NCBI GenBank assembly: GCA_900312665.1 | Contig: ONZQ02000018.1 | Coordinates: 62,001 to 126,000, forward strand | Direction: 5' to 3' | Length of the DNA stretch: 64,000 bases | DNA from: Cephalotrichum gorgonifer | Lineage: Eukaryota; Ascomycota; Sordariomycetes; Microascales; Microascaceae | Shown: piece after piece, positions 12,531-23,356 of the stretch | How positions within the stretch are numbered: position 1 is the first letter of the stretch | Layout of the letters: each line of letters begins with the position of its first letter | Translations under genes and position numbers: made by a program | The notes under the pieces: generated by a model | Seen by the model: the letters and a program-made list of their open reading frames with translations, nothing else | Told to the model about the DNA's origin: nothing | The model's database searches: none

Positions 12531-14360
12531 ATGGGGCTCAACGTATTATCTGTGCTCGTCAAGAGCCCCGACATCAACCCCGTGAACCACAAGGCGCGCT
12601 CCGTCCCCGTCTTCAACCCCGTCAACAAATATGGCCGCGTCTTCTTCTTCTCGTGGCTCGGTTTCCTGATCGCGTTCCTGTCGTGGTACGCGTTCCCGCC
12701 ACTGGTACGTAAATTTCCCACAGCGCACTGCAACAATCCTTCCCGTCTCCACTCCAAACCCACCTCGGTCACGATGCTGACTTTCGCAGTTGACCATCAC
12801 AATCCGCGAGGACCTCCACATGACCCAGGCGGATGTCGCAAACTCCAACATTGTCGCTCTGCTAGCAACGTACGCAATTCCCCATATCCCCGCGGCTACC
12901 CCGGGCGCAACCGACTAACCTAAACCCCGCTACAGCCTCCTCGTCCGCTTCGTCGCCGGCCCACTATGTGACAAATTCGGACCGCGCTACGTCTTCGCCG
13001 GCACACTCCTAGCCGGCTCCATCCCCACCGCCATGGCCGGCCTGGTCAAAACGCCCGGCGGCCTCATCGCCCTGCGCTTCTTCGTTGGCATCCTCGGCGG
13101 TACATTCGTCCCGTGCCAAGTCTGGTGCACCGGCTTCTTCGACAAGAACATCGTGGGGACCGCGAACGCTCTGGCCGGCGGCTGGGGTAACGCCGGAGGC
13201 GGGATAACTTAGTAAGTTGTACCCCTTGGGAAGCTTTCTCACTTGCACATCACAGCCCAGAACCTAAATTAACCCGCTATAGCTTCATCATGCCCGCCGT
13301 CTTCGACTCCCTAGTCCACTCGCAAGGACTTGCCCCCCACGTAGCCTGGCGCGTGGCGTACATCGTCCCCTTCATCCTCATCGCGTCCACCGCCCTGGGC
13401 ATGCTCCTCCTTTGCGACGACACGCCGACGGGCAAGTGGTCGGAGCGCCACTTCGCCATCCACTCCGAGCCGTCGTCGCCGCCCCCGGAGACCGTGTCGC
13501 CTGATTCCGCCAGCGAGGAGAAGAAGGCCAAGTCCGTCGAGAAGACGACGTCTGATATCGAGTCCGTGCCCGTCCCGGTCAGCGCCGTGGATATTGCCAG
13601 GGGCGAGGTGATCGTGGCGCCTACTTTCAAAGAGGGCCTTAAGGTCATCTTCGCACCTCAGTCCCTTGCCCTCGCCATTCCTTATGCATTCTCATTCGGT
13701 AGGTTCACTGCCATCGTACAATCTCCTTTTCTTAATACCATCGTACTAACACTCACTCCCAGGCGGCGAGCTCGCGATCAACTCGATCATCGGCTCGTAC
13801 TACCTTTACAACTTCCCCCACCTGGGCCAGACCAAGTCCGGCCAATGGGCCTCCATGTTCGGCCTCCTCAACGTCTTCTTCCGCCCTGCTGGCGGGATGG
13901 TAGGCGACGTCATCTACCACTACACCGACTCTGTGCGGGCCAAGAGGTTCTGGGTCACCTTCCTCGGCGTTGTGATGGGCGCCTTCCAGCTCGCCATCGG
14001 CCTCTCGGACCCCCACCACATGCCTACCATGATCGGTCTCGTAGCTGGGCTTGCCTTCTTCATGGATGCGTCCAATGGAGCCAACTTTGCCGTCGTGCCG
14101 CACGTCTTCCCTCACGCCAATGGTAAGTCCTCCCCTCTCCATAGATTGGTACTGGGAACCAAGGCTAATGACCCGCAGGAATGATCTCTGGCTTCGTCGG
14201 CGCGACGGGTAACCTCGGTGGTATTATTTGCGCCGTCATCTTTAGGTACAACGGAAAGTCGTACCACACCGCGATGTGGATCATCGGTGTGCTGAGCATC
14301 TCGTGTAACCTGGCCGTTTCTTGGATTCGTCCGCTGCCCAAGGGGGCGATCGGTAAATGA
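12531..14360 (+). CDS. nrtA: Nitrate transporter (NrtA/CrnA, MFS)
   Basis: High-affinity nitrate importer of the plasma membrane, MFS nitrate/nitrite porter family. Six exons: 12531-12704, 12790-12869, 12936-13211, 13283-13698, 13763-14122 and 14179-14360. They give 495 residues, against about 507 for A. nidulans CrnA. The N-terminus has the CrnA-like stretch KARSVPVFNPVNKYGRVFFF. The first membrane segments are followed by DLHMTQADVANSNI and a nitrate-porter signature region rich in Gly (GGWGNAGGG). The long charged central loop (Glu/Lys/Ser-rich, about residues 245-290) is typical of fungal members. A second Gly-rich signature occurs near the C-terminus (GATGNLGGIICA). It is transcribed in the same direction as niiA, about 2 kb downstream, from its own promoter with NirA and GATA motifs. 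It supplies substrate for niaD. Confidence 0.95.
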
Positions 14361-15287
14361 TCGGGCCGAGGGTGTTTATTGTCATGGGCTGCTAGAAACA
14401 GAAGCCATGGATAAGGGAGTTGGGTCGTGAAGCACAACCTGGCATAGAATATGTGTTGATATCCTAGAGCGAAGCGATTTCAGTGTTATTTCTTTCAAAA
14501 AGTAGCCGGGAGTCTGGGGTAACGCGAGGTTGGATTTCTTTAGACTAATTTGATATATCTATTTTCCGGATTTTTTTTGGGAAGAAACTCTTTTCTTTGT
14601 GTATTCGTGTTCCCTAGATGTGACACGTATGTCGAGCAATAACTCGTGAATTGGTCCAATGACAGCCCCGCCTGTACTGACATGGCCAAAGGATCTTTCT
14701 AATTCTAGTGTTAGAGTAGCAGCAATTGAATTGTACTACTTACAATCGCTCTCGTTTAAAAGACCTCAGGACCTGCGTCGAGTATCTGCAGTCACATCTT
14801 CTCCCCCTCTTCCGGACGGTGTCTCTCACTTCTCCCGCACTCCGTATAACGATCTATACCAGTGAGGTTTGATCGTAGAAAACAATTAAACTCTTCCTGG
14901 GATACTTTTTGCTCAAGTCGAAGCTTCAGCTTCATCGGCAACTTGTCAATGGTTGGTTGTATGAGCCGTCTTCTCCCGGACACTTACGTCTGCAGAAATC
15001 CGAACAAATTTGTAGAGCGCTCTGTATCTTAAAGGGTTATCAGGTTCAGTTGGGACGTGGGCACCATGCCCGGACATTATGTACTTTACCTTTGAAAGTG
15101 CTCTTCTGCATTACACACGAGACTTCGAGCATCCCACATTCTCAGGATGTCCGCACTGTGCGATTACAGCGACGTTGGTGTGGAGAGGAAATCTGGCGCA
15201 GGTAAATACTCTATCAGAGGATCCTGAATCGGTACCCAGCTCGCCCCGCTACCCGATTCGTCCACTCCCACATAGTAATATCGGCGT
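14361..15287. other. No gene recognised
   Basis: This is the nrtA 3' flank and a spacer. Short overlapping frames are present on both strands, but none has a recognisable domain or splice-consistent extension. Confidence 0.5.
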
Positions 15288-15700
15288 TCAGGAAAAGGGC
15301 GATAAGTGTCGAGCGTGGATTGTGTTGCGGTGGTTGGAGTAAGGGCGACAAGAGAACGAGAGTTTGGCGGATTCCAACGCAGCCCGCGTCCAAAATCTTA
15401 CCAGCCTAGGGAAGTGTTTAGCCTGCATGGATGGCGACTGCAGGTTTCTCCGTCTTGGTTCGATTGCATACCTCGATTCTCGCGTACTTGTCCCTTTCCA
15501 GATATTGGGGGAGCTCCTTCGCATCAACGCAGTGCATTTCGAAGTTGAGGTTCAATTCGGCAAGTCGGAGAAGAAATATCTTCAATGTCTCCTTCAAATG
15601 ATCGAATGGCTCACCGTAACAGACCTCCTTGCCGCAGGGCTGTCTGTGATGTACATCCCATATGGGCCATCCATCCATCGGGTTGCTCTTCCATCCCTAG
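15288..15700 (-). pseudogene. DUF4470-like fragment, decayed
   Basis: On the minus strand, 15678-15418 encodes a segment with LLRLAELNLNFEMHCVDA followed by LPQYLE and ARIEVCN. It resembles my memory of the DUF4470 domain found with MYND-type fungal proteins, where a similar LRLA...F...DA.(D/E)LP motif occurs before RIE(V/I)(S/C)N. Upstream the frame is closed by a TAG directly before the matching segment. Downstream the frame shifts into 15527-15288 without a clear intron. The piece is far shorter than any intact family member and has no start region, so I call it a relic. The family assignment comes from motif memory, without an alignment. Confidence 0.3.
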
Positions 15701-15867
15701 GCCAAGCTTCTGCGGTTTGGAAAATGGTCCTAGTTCCTGTCGGTAGTGTTATATGCCTAGTAGAACAGAATCGACTTATGGGCTGGGTGAGTCAAAGCCT
15801 AGACGTGAATTCCCGCACCCCAGGAGCAGGCCATCCTGGAGGAACTGCTGCTTCGCGATTCGCATAA

Positions 15868-17148
15868 ATTGCGTAGAATCCTTAAAATACCGTCGACCCC
15901 CATAATCTACCCTCTCAGGTGCAATAGACACGGCGGTTCGAGTATTTAAGGGGTGGGAGGAGTCGGGAGAAACGGTTAAGATGGAAAGATGGGGATGTCT
16001 TCGTCGGCGTGCTGTGTGAGAGAAAGCAGTGAGCAGCAGGCACAGAGCGATTTGGAATGCAGGCTGCCCACTCTAGAAGCCAGAGGAGATCCTGAGCCAG
16101 TCAAACCGACTGATAACACCCGCCGTCAATCAGGCTTCATCGAGCCGGACAGGTAAGTAATCGCGTGCCAACACCCTACGCTCTACCTCAAATGGCGGTC
16201 TCGACCGCAAATAAAGATGGGCCCAGGCTACCCCGCAGTTTAAGAAGCATGACTGCTTTTCTTGTGAAACGTGGGCGTCATGATGCATGATCCGGGGCTG
16301 GGCATCACTTGGCCCGTAGCCCTCTGACTGGCTGTTCCCATACCAACAGCCACATGCTGCTGCATTGCCAGCTCATATCTCGAAATGCCCGCTTCTCGGA
16401 ATGCCAGCTGGTGCCTACCAAATCCTGGAATCCGAACCGCATCTTCTCTGTATTCTGAGCCTGGTTTAGCTATTCAAAAGCCCCGGACGCCTAAAGTGAG
16501 GCCGGAATTTGATAGGAATATCGAAGTATAGAGACTCTCTGATAAACTGGCACTAATTGGGCATGTCTACACATGAGAATTGGGTATTCCTCAATACCCA
16601 ACTTCCACAGCCTGCTCTATCCGAATGTTTTGCCACGTAGGTGGACAAAGTGCAGGTTGTAGTCCACACCAAACTCCCTTCACCGCGTCAGTGAGTTACA
16701 CCAACCGATACACACAGCACTCATTGGAGTGATACATCTTACCAAAATTTTCGGTAGACAGCATATGGTAGGTCAATTGAAATGCAAGCCACCATCAATA
16801 AACGAATGATGTGCAGCGTGGATATGCACAAGGTGCATAGCAGGGCTTACCAGCGCGAAAGTGCAAAATTGGGCTCACATGAGTGGCCTTCGACATTCGG
16901 CGGTAATGGCTGCTCGTCTTCCAAGATTTGTGAGCCGCTCTTCGAGTCACGCAATTATTTCATCCGCCGCCTCTGTCTCCCTATATACATGTAGCTACCG
17001 ATGCCCAATGGTCCAAGATGATGATGCCTGACGACCAAGACAAAAGGAGCGACTTCTGCTCCTAAATAAGTGGTCATTCCTGGGACGTGCTTCTATTCCA
17101 AATTCAACCTTTACCAGCCGAGTCAAGAACAATCACCCGACCATTGCA
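15868..17148. other. No gene recognised
   Basis: This is a non-coding spacer upstream of the BTB gene. The longest open frame is about 70 codons and matches nothing I know. Confidence 0.5.
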
Positions 17149-18236
17149 ATGGAGAAGTTCGTCGACGCCACAATCGCTAGTGTCCCGTACCATCACTAAC
17201 AATCTTTTCTACTAGCATCATCTCATCTACGCCATTGCGCTTCTCCGTCGGGCCAAAGAAACGGGAGTTTGTCGTCCACTCCGCCGCGATCGCCAGCCAG
17301 TCCGAGCCACTGCACGATCTCGTCCGCAGTGACGTGGTCAAATCCAATCAAGTCGTCCTAGAGGCCGTCGAGGAGCAGACGTTCGTGATCTTCTGCGAAT
17401 ATGTATACACTGGCGATTACAACCTCAAGATAGGGGCATCATCATCTGTAGTCCCCGACGTCATACCCCAGGCCAACGGCACTGGAACTCCGCAATCTGA
17501 GAAGGAAAAGAAGAAGAAGAAGAAGAAGCAGAAGAAGGCCGGAGGGGCGACCGAGGCGGAACCATCAGGACCAGGACCTACAATCGTCCAGGACGAGAAG
17601 AACAGCAGCATCGGTGCTGTGGGGCCGGAGTCGCCGACAACCCCGGCTCCCGTGGGGTATACACCCTATTCTGAAACAAATGGGAAGCACCACGGAGACT
17701 CTCCTGTAATGGGAATTGAACAAGAAGACAAGTCGATCGTCTCGGACCATCCCGAGCTGGAACCGAAACCTGAATCGGTGATTCTCTCGCCCTCTCCGTC
17801 TGTGGGACGAGAATCCCTGTGGAGCGAGTTCAAGAACAAGAGTTATCTCAACAAGAACCTCCCCCCAACCTCGCCCCCTTACAAGCCGACAGAATGTCGA
17901 ACCCCCGGTCAGATCTTGCTTCTCCACGCAAAGGTGTATCTCTTGGCCGAATACTATACTGTTGCAAAGCTGGTCTCCGTTTCATTGGACAAGCTCCACC
18001 AGGCTCTGCTTGAATTCGAGGTGCGCGACGACACGGTCGAGGATATAGTCCAGCTCTTCCGATTCAGTTTCGAGACGGAAACGCCGGATCTACTTAGGTC
18101 GCTTCTTTCTTTATTCGCCGAGTGCTATGTCGAGGAATTGTGGAAGAACAAGAGTTTCCGAGATCTAGTGGCGGAGTATGGGTATCTCTCGAAGCGACTG
18201 ATCGGGTCGCTGGTAAGCAGGGTCAACTTGGGGTGA
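17149..18236 (+). CDS. BTB/POZ domain protein
   Basis: A fungal BTB/POZ protein, a class usually involved in protein-protein contacts such as Cul3 adaptors or transcription-related roles; the substrate is unknown. The main exon is 17216-18236. It begins with STPLRFSVGP and KREFVVHSAAIASQS, then EEQTFVIFCEYVYTGDYN, the usual first part of a fungal BTB fold. An interrupting low-complexity insert follows, with a run of lysines (about 17500-17540) and Pro/Ser/Glu-rich sequence. The BTB C-terminal part resumes at LLHAKVYLLAEYY and ends with SFRDLVAEYG. The first exon is uncertain. The ATG at 17149 fits. A donor at 17187 keeps the frame but gives a 29-base intron, shorter than normal. A donor at 17157 gives a 59-base intron but a weaker donor site. 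The protein is therefore about 342-352 residues. Confidence 0.8.
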
Positions 18237-19370
18237 GCTGACTTGGGACACCAAATTGGATAGTACTTGGATGGACGGATATTGAGAAGAAAGGAAATAG
18301 GGGTATCTAAATGGTTCTGCAACCACAGTACAGTAGTATTTCTCGCATTCCTGATGGGCATTGGTGTTCTATGGATGCAATATCTGTATTTAAACTTTCT
18401 GGTCTAGAATTTCAGCATCTTTCCAGGCATGCTCGTGGAAGACGTTGGATTGAATTCTTTAGCTGCAGTTATCACAATGTATGGCCGAACCTGGCCCCAA
18501 CACCCGCGCCTATTATCACGCAAGTTGTATAAAGGTTGCGTTCGATGATCTTACGCGCTATATTGGACGACCGACACTGGCGGCGGTTGCTATGGCAGGA
18601 CGGGACTGTGGAAACGGATGATACGAAACAGTTGCAAATTCATGAATGTCAAGAGATGACTTCCGGAAACGAGCCTGAACATAGGCTGAGTCAATGCACT
18701 GCCACGATGTTAGTTGCAATTCCGGTGACTAATAGCCATTGGCTGTTTGAGCCATCGTTTTAGGCAGTAGAAGAGTCCGAGGAGGATGACCGCAGGGAAG
18801 GCAATTCGACACGGCCTTCTAGGGAACAGGAGCGATGTGATATGGCGAGGGAGGCATATCTGCATTTAACAATGTTTTATTTTTACCAGCATTTGAATAC
18901 TCGTTAATGATAATGGTGAATGGAGGACGCTCTCATAGACCTGGCCTTCAGCACTTTAGTATCACCACTCCATGCCCTATATTACGATACTAACGATGTG
19001 ATCAATTCAATGGCTTGAATTGGCACTATCGAGCGGACTCTGGAAGGTAGATGGAGGTGCGGGGGCATTGATTCCCGGTTCGGAGAGGGCAGGCTGTCGT
19101 GCGGCATAATCTACGAAGCAGGGGTGTGCGTGCTTACTGGGGAAGTACTTCGTGGCTTCGGGGTCGCGGGCCGGCGTCACCAGTTCCGAGAAAGCGTGAG
19201 ATTCTTCCACTTTTATGTAACACACGTGCATCCTTCTGTAGCTTTAAATCCCCCCTCTTCTCCCGCCCCCCTTCGCTCCCCTAGACTTTTAACTTTATCG
19301 CCTATTTAACGCCATACAAAGGTAAGAAGACAGAACAACGCAAGCATATCCTCACCGGACATTGTACAAA
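18237..19370. other. Spacer; upstream region of the alpha-glucosidase gene
   Basis: No gene is recognised. Short frames overlap on both strands near 19000-19300. A pyrimidine-rich stretch lies at about 19240-19290, just before the probable transcription start of the gene at 19371. Confidence 0.5.
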
Positions 19371-21017
19371 ATGTCTACATCAGAAGTAGATCGCGACTGG
19401 TGGCGCGGTGCCGTCATCTACCAGATCTACCCGCGCTCATTCCAAGACTCCAACGGCGACGGCGTCGGCGACCTCCGCGGTATGCTCACTAGATTACCGC
19501 ACATCGCCCGCCTCGGCGCCGACGCCATCTGGATCTCCCCCTTCTTTAAGTCTCCGATGAAAGACTACGGCTACGACGTAGCCGACTTCACGGACGTGGA
19601 CCCCATCTTCGGCACCATCGAGGACTTTGATGCCGTAGTGGCCGAGTCCCACCGCCTGGGCCTCAAGGTGATGATCGACCTTGTCATATCCCATACCTCC
19701 GACGAGCACCCTTGGTTCAAGGAAAGCCGGTCATCCCGGAATAAGGAAACCAACCCCCGCTCGGACTGGTACGTCTGGTCAGACCCCAAGCCCGACGGCA
19801 CGCCCCCGAATAACTGGCTGTCCATCTTCGGTGGGTCGGCATGGGAGTGGGACTCCCGCCGCGAGCAGTACTACCTCCATAACTTCCTCGTTTCCCAGCC
19901 GGACCTGAACTTCCACAACCCGGATGTCCAGGACGCACTGCTGACCGCCACCCGCTTCTGGCTGGACCGGGGCGTCGACGGGTTCCGCCTCGACACCATC
20001 AACTTCTACTTCCACAGCAAGGGGCTCGAGAGCAACCCACCTCTAGCCCCAGAGGACAGGAACGATTCGGCCGCGCCGTCGGTGAACCCGTACAACTACC
20101 AAGACCACATCTTCGATAAGAATCAGCCGGAGAATCTCGCCTTTCTCGCGCGATTCCGCGCCCTCCTAGACGAATACCCTGCTGCCGCCGCAGTGGGGGA
20201 GGTAGGGGACGCGCAGCGATCCATGGAGCTCGTCACCCAGTACACTGCCGGGACCACGGGGGTCCACATGTGCTACTTATTCGACTTCCTATCCGGGGAG
20301 AAGCTTACTTCCGCCCGCGTGCGCTCTATAATCGAGGGATTCGAGGCAGTGGGAAGAGATAGCTGGTGCTGTTGGGCCCTCTCGAACCACGACACCACCC
20401 GCGTTGCTTCGCGGTGGGCCTCGGACGAGCCGGACCCGGCGGCCCACGCGAAGCTCGTTGCGGCGATGTTGATGTCCTCGCGCGGATCATACTGCATATA
20501 CCAGGGCGAGGAGCTGGGGCTGCCCGAGGTGGATCTCGCCTTCGAGGATCTGCAGGATCCGTATGGGATCAGGTTCTGGCCAGAGTTTAAGGGGCGCGAC
20601 GGGTGTCGCACTCCAGTGGCATGGGATTCGAACCTGGCGAACGCCGGGTTCTCGGAGGCTAAGCCATGGCTGCCCGTCCCGGCTGAACATGTTGGACTTT
20701 CTGTGAATACCCAGGAGGGCGAGGGTAACTCTATGATGGAACATTACAGACGTATGCTGAAATTCCGGGCCACCCACCCAGTGCTTGTGAAAGGGAGTGT
20801 TGAATTTGTGGATACGGAGGGTTCCCTTGTTGCGTTCAAGCGTAGCTATGGGGGGGAGACGGTGCTATGCCTGTTCAACCTCGGCGTCGAAGATGTCTCT
20901 TTCCCGCTGGGCGAGCTGGCCCCCATTGAGCTCAAGGGGCATGGGTATGTCGGGGTGACCGAACAGGGGAAGATTAAGCTCGGCCCATACCAGGCCTGGT
21001 TCGGGCAGTTGGCGTAA
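19371..21017 (+). CDS. GH13 alpha-glucosidase, bacterial AglA-like
   Basis: Hydrolyses terminal alpha-1,4-glucosidic bonds in maltose, sucrose-type or short maltooligosaccharide substrates. It has no signal peptide and so is probably cytoplasmic. The 548-residue protein is uninterrupted by introns. It starts with a GH13 N-terminus (DWWRGAVIYQIYPRSFQDSN) and then shows all the catalytic regions: GFRLDTIN with nucleophile Asp208, AVGEVGD with acid/base Glu277 and SNHDTTR with Asp341. The stretches NNWLSIFGGSAW, YYLHNFL.SQPDLNFHNP and DEYPAAAAVGEVGD recall Rhizobium/Sinorhizobium AglA rather than the fungal maltases I know. Bacterial resemblance plus the missing introns, among intron-rich neighbours, suggests transfer from an alphaproteobacterium. 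I take the ATG at 19371 because it is the first in frame. Function is secure; origin is inference. Confidence 0.93.
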   Translation: MSTSEVDRDWWRGAVIYQIYPRSFQDSNGDGVGDLRGMLTRLPHIARLGADAIWISPFFKSPMKDYGYDVADFTDVDPIFGTIEDFDAVVAESHRLGLKVMIDLVISHTSDEHPWFKESRSSRNKETNPRSDWYVWSDPKPDGTPPNNWLSIFGGSAWEWDSRREQYYLHNFLVSQPDLNFHNPDVQDALLTATRFWLDRGVDGFRLDTINFYFHSKGLESNPPLAPEDRNDSAAPSVNPYNYQDHIFDKNQPENLAFLARFRALLDEYPAAAAVGEVGDAQRSMELVTQYTAGTTGVHMCYLFDFLSGEKLTSARVRSIIEGFEAVGRDSWCCWALSNHDTTRVASRWASDEPDPAAHAKLVAAMLMSSRGSYCIYQGEELGLPEVDLAFEDLQDPYGIRFWPEFKGRDGCRTPVAWDSNLANAGFSEAKPWLPVPAEHVGLSVNTQEGEGNSMMEHYRRMLKFRATHPVLVKGSVEFVDTEGSLVAFKRSYGGETVLCLFNLGVEDVSFPLGELAPIELKGHGYVGVTEQGKIKLGPYQAWFGQLA

Positions 21018-21725
21018 TCGGTGCCTGGAAGTTCCAAGGAAACCGAAGAAGAATGGGGGTTCTTTACCTCGTCAATACTCTGAACCAATGGACACTTGAT
21101 TTCCTCTACCACTTCTGTGTTCATCTCCCTCAAATTCTATGGTGTTGAATTGCTTCTTTGCGGTATATTTCTCATTCCTCCAAGCAATTCTAAGCACTCT
21201 CACCAGCCTAACATTCCTTCCAGCAATCCTCGTATTACTAATGGAAAACCGAAGTTCCTGCTCAAAAGTATGCAAAGTCTTCCGATGTTCTTAGAGCCAT
21301 TTGAGATTGCGCTTGCGTTTGCAAGACTTGCATTTGATTAGTGGTAGAGAATCCCCATGTATTACATGTTTCAAATGCGCCATCTACCTGCGGCGCTTGG
21401 GAGGCCCTTGGAAGCCGTAGAATTGTATGCAAAAGGCCCAGACCCACGCCTACGTCTGGGCCTTCACGAGGGTGGCTATGCCTAGCGCTTACTACTCCTG
21501 TCGATGACTTTCATTTAGGCTGCGACCCTGTTGGACCACTCCCAATTGGTTAACCAGTGTGGTGCTGCCTCATCCGCCCCGCTTGTTCAGGGGGTCGTCA
21601 CAAAACAATTGATACGCCCTCATCAGCAGCATATTGACATATGACATTCCCAGAGATGGTACACTTTATATCACCTCCACGAGTATCTATTGGAACGTTC
21701 CTAGGCCCAAAGCCCTCAATACCAA
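21018..21725. other. No gene recognised
   Basis: This is the spacer between the alpha-glucosidase and the DUF7730-type gene. Only short overlapping frames are present. Confidence 0.5.
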
Positions 21726-22973
21726 ATGCGTCCCGTCCAGAGTTTGCTTAAGCGAAGAGAGGCCGCCAAAGAGCCGTATCTCCCAGCCCCGCATGCTCCC
21801 CTCCTCACACCACGGAGCAGCTCGAGACAAGAGCAATCCCCATTTTTCCGACTACCCCTGGACCTCCGTTACCTCATCCTGCGCGATGCCTTCGGCGGCC
21901 GCACGATCCATGTCGACTTCCGCTTCCGACCGCCGCTCTACACTTCGGACACTGGCGGGGGACTCAAAGCCTATCATGGAGGATACCCTCCGCTGGTCAC
22001 TGTAGACACCCGGCTCGACAGGCCCACCAAGCCACACGGGGCCGGTGCCTGGAGGTGGTATAGCTGCGTTTGCCACCGCAACGTACCGCCGGGGATGCGG
22101 GGTTCGGCTTTCGAATTCTCGGCGTCCTGGGATAAATGTCTCAGCGGGGCCGGTTTCCACTGCCACTCCTGGCCCGGTACACTCCCCAATAAGTGCATGC
22201 TTGGGATGATGGGATTCCTGCTCACATGCAAACAAGGGTAAGCCGTTGGACTATTTCCCAACTGTATGCCGCCTGCAACTGCGGTACGACTAGTAGGCTT
22301 ATGTATCAGCTCTAGGTACGAGGATGCCATGTACGTTATTTACTCGACGAACGCCCTCTACCTAGAGGCCCTACCCCTGATCGACGGTCTGCTGCGGCAA
22401 TCCGCCTTGCCTGGTTCCCCGAGGGTATCGGGGCTCGATACGCGCCACCTAACCTCGCTGGTCATGATATGGGACTTCGTTCTCTTTGGATCTTTTTATC
22501 CCAGCACCGTGTTGGACCGGAGGCATTTCGCCGAGAGGCTCGATCTAATACCACGTGCGCTTCCAAAGTTGACGCGACTACAGGTGCTTATGGGGAGCGA
22601 TATCTATGTTGAGGATTCTAGTCCTGCTAATAATATGGAGGAGGTCGAGAAGGTCCTCCTAAGGCCCTTCTTGGAGGCAAGGACCAAAATGGAGCACGTA
22701 GCCGAGTTTATTGTCACAATACCGGCGGGGGTGTTTCTTGCCATGATGTCCATCCCGGGGACCCACGTGCTGGGGCAGGATGTCCCAGGGAAGAAGAGAA
22801 AGGGTATCGGCGCGCTGCATATAAGATACCCTTTCACGGAGAAAAAGCACACCCAGACGAGTACGGAATTAGACCTGTGGTATGGTATGGAAGGGGACCG
22901 CCACTGGAACAACCCTCTTACCATGATGTCCCGATTCTCTACAGTAGGCATCTTTGGTGCTTCGGCTGCCTAG
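21726..22973 (+). CDS. DUF7730-type fungal protein
   Basis: Function unknown. Two exons, 21726-22237 and 22316-22973, with a GT-AG intron of 78 bases, give 389 residues. After a basic/Pro-rich leader the protein reads FFRLPLDLRYLILRDAFGGR. This is the (F-box-like) start seen in the large fungal family annotated as DUF7730: Leu-Pro-x-(E/D)-(L/I)-R-x-x-I followed by a GGR-like turn. The second exon starts YEDAMYVIYSTNALYLE, matching the family's conserved YxEAxxxLYSxNxF block. The central part between them is Cys/His-containing (CHRNVP, CHSWPG). Such proteins are very numerous and variable in ascomycetes. No neighbour suggests a pathway. Alternative upstream starts are possible but the 21726 ATG is the first in frame. 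Confidence 0.75.
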
Positions 22974-23356
22974 GAGAGAGAGGGTCTTGGTCCAAATGAG
23001 ATATGAATGAGAAGGCCTTCTCTCTAGATTTTGCCCTAGGTTAGCGCCGAGGGTGACCCAACAGAACGATGTTAACCTTTTCCTATTAATTGCGGCCCGG
23101 GGAAGACAGGGACGGGAAGAGTGTGTGCTACCGACCCAGTAGGCGGGTGGGGGTAGCTGAAGCTCGGCTGATATAACTCATCACCCTAGAGTAAGGAGGA
23201 CCTAACATTAAAACAAACCTCTGCACTGACATATTGCATCAACATTAATGACAGCTTGTATATGCTCTACGCTAATCCTGCCCTCCCCTACTACCCGCGT
23301 TGAATCCTCAAGCCCAAAGACATACCACCTCCAGCACCCACCCCTGCCCGTACCTA
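22974..23356. other. Convergent 3' spacer
   Basis: This spacer lies between two converging genes and holds their 3' ends. I see nothing else in it. Confidence 0.6.

Noticed and set aside
19007..19231. 74-codon minus-strand frame upstream of the alpha-glucosidase
   Set aside because: It reads somewhat protein-like but has no recognised family and overlaps plus-strand frames in the promoter.
19470..19482. NirA-like CTCCGCGG in the alpha-glucosidase
   Set aside because: It lies inside the coding sequence (Leu-Arg-Gly codons) and is explained by codon use.
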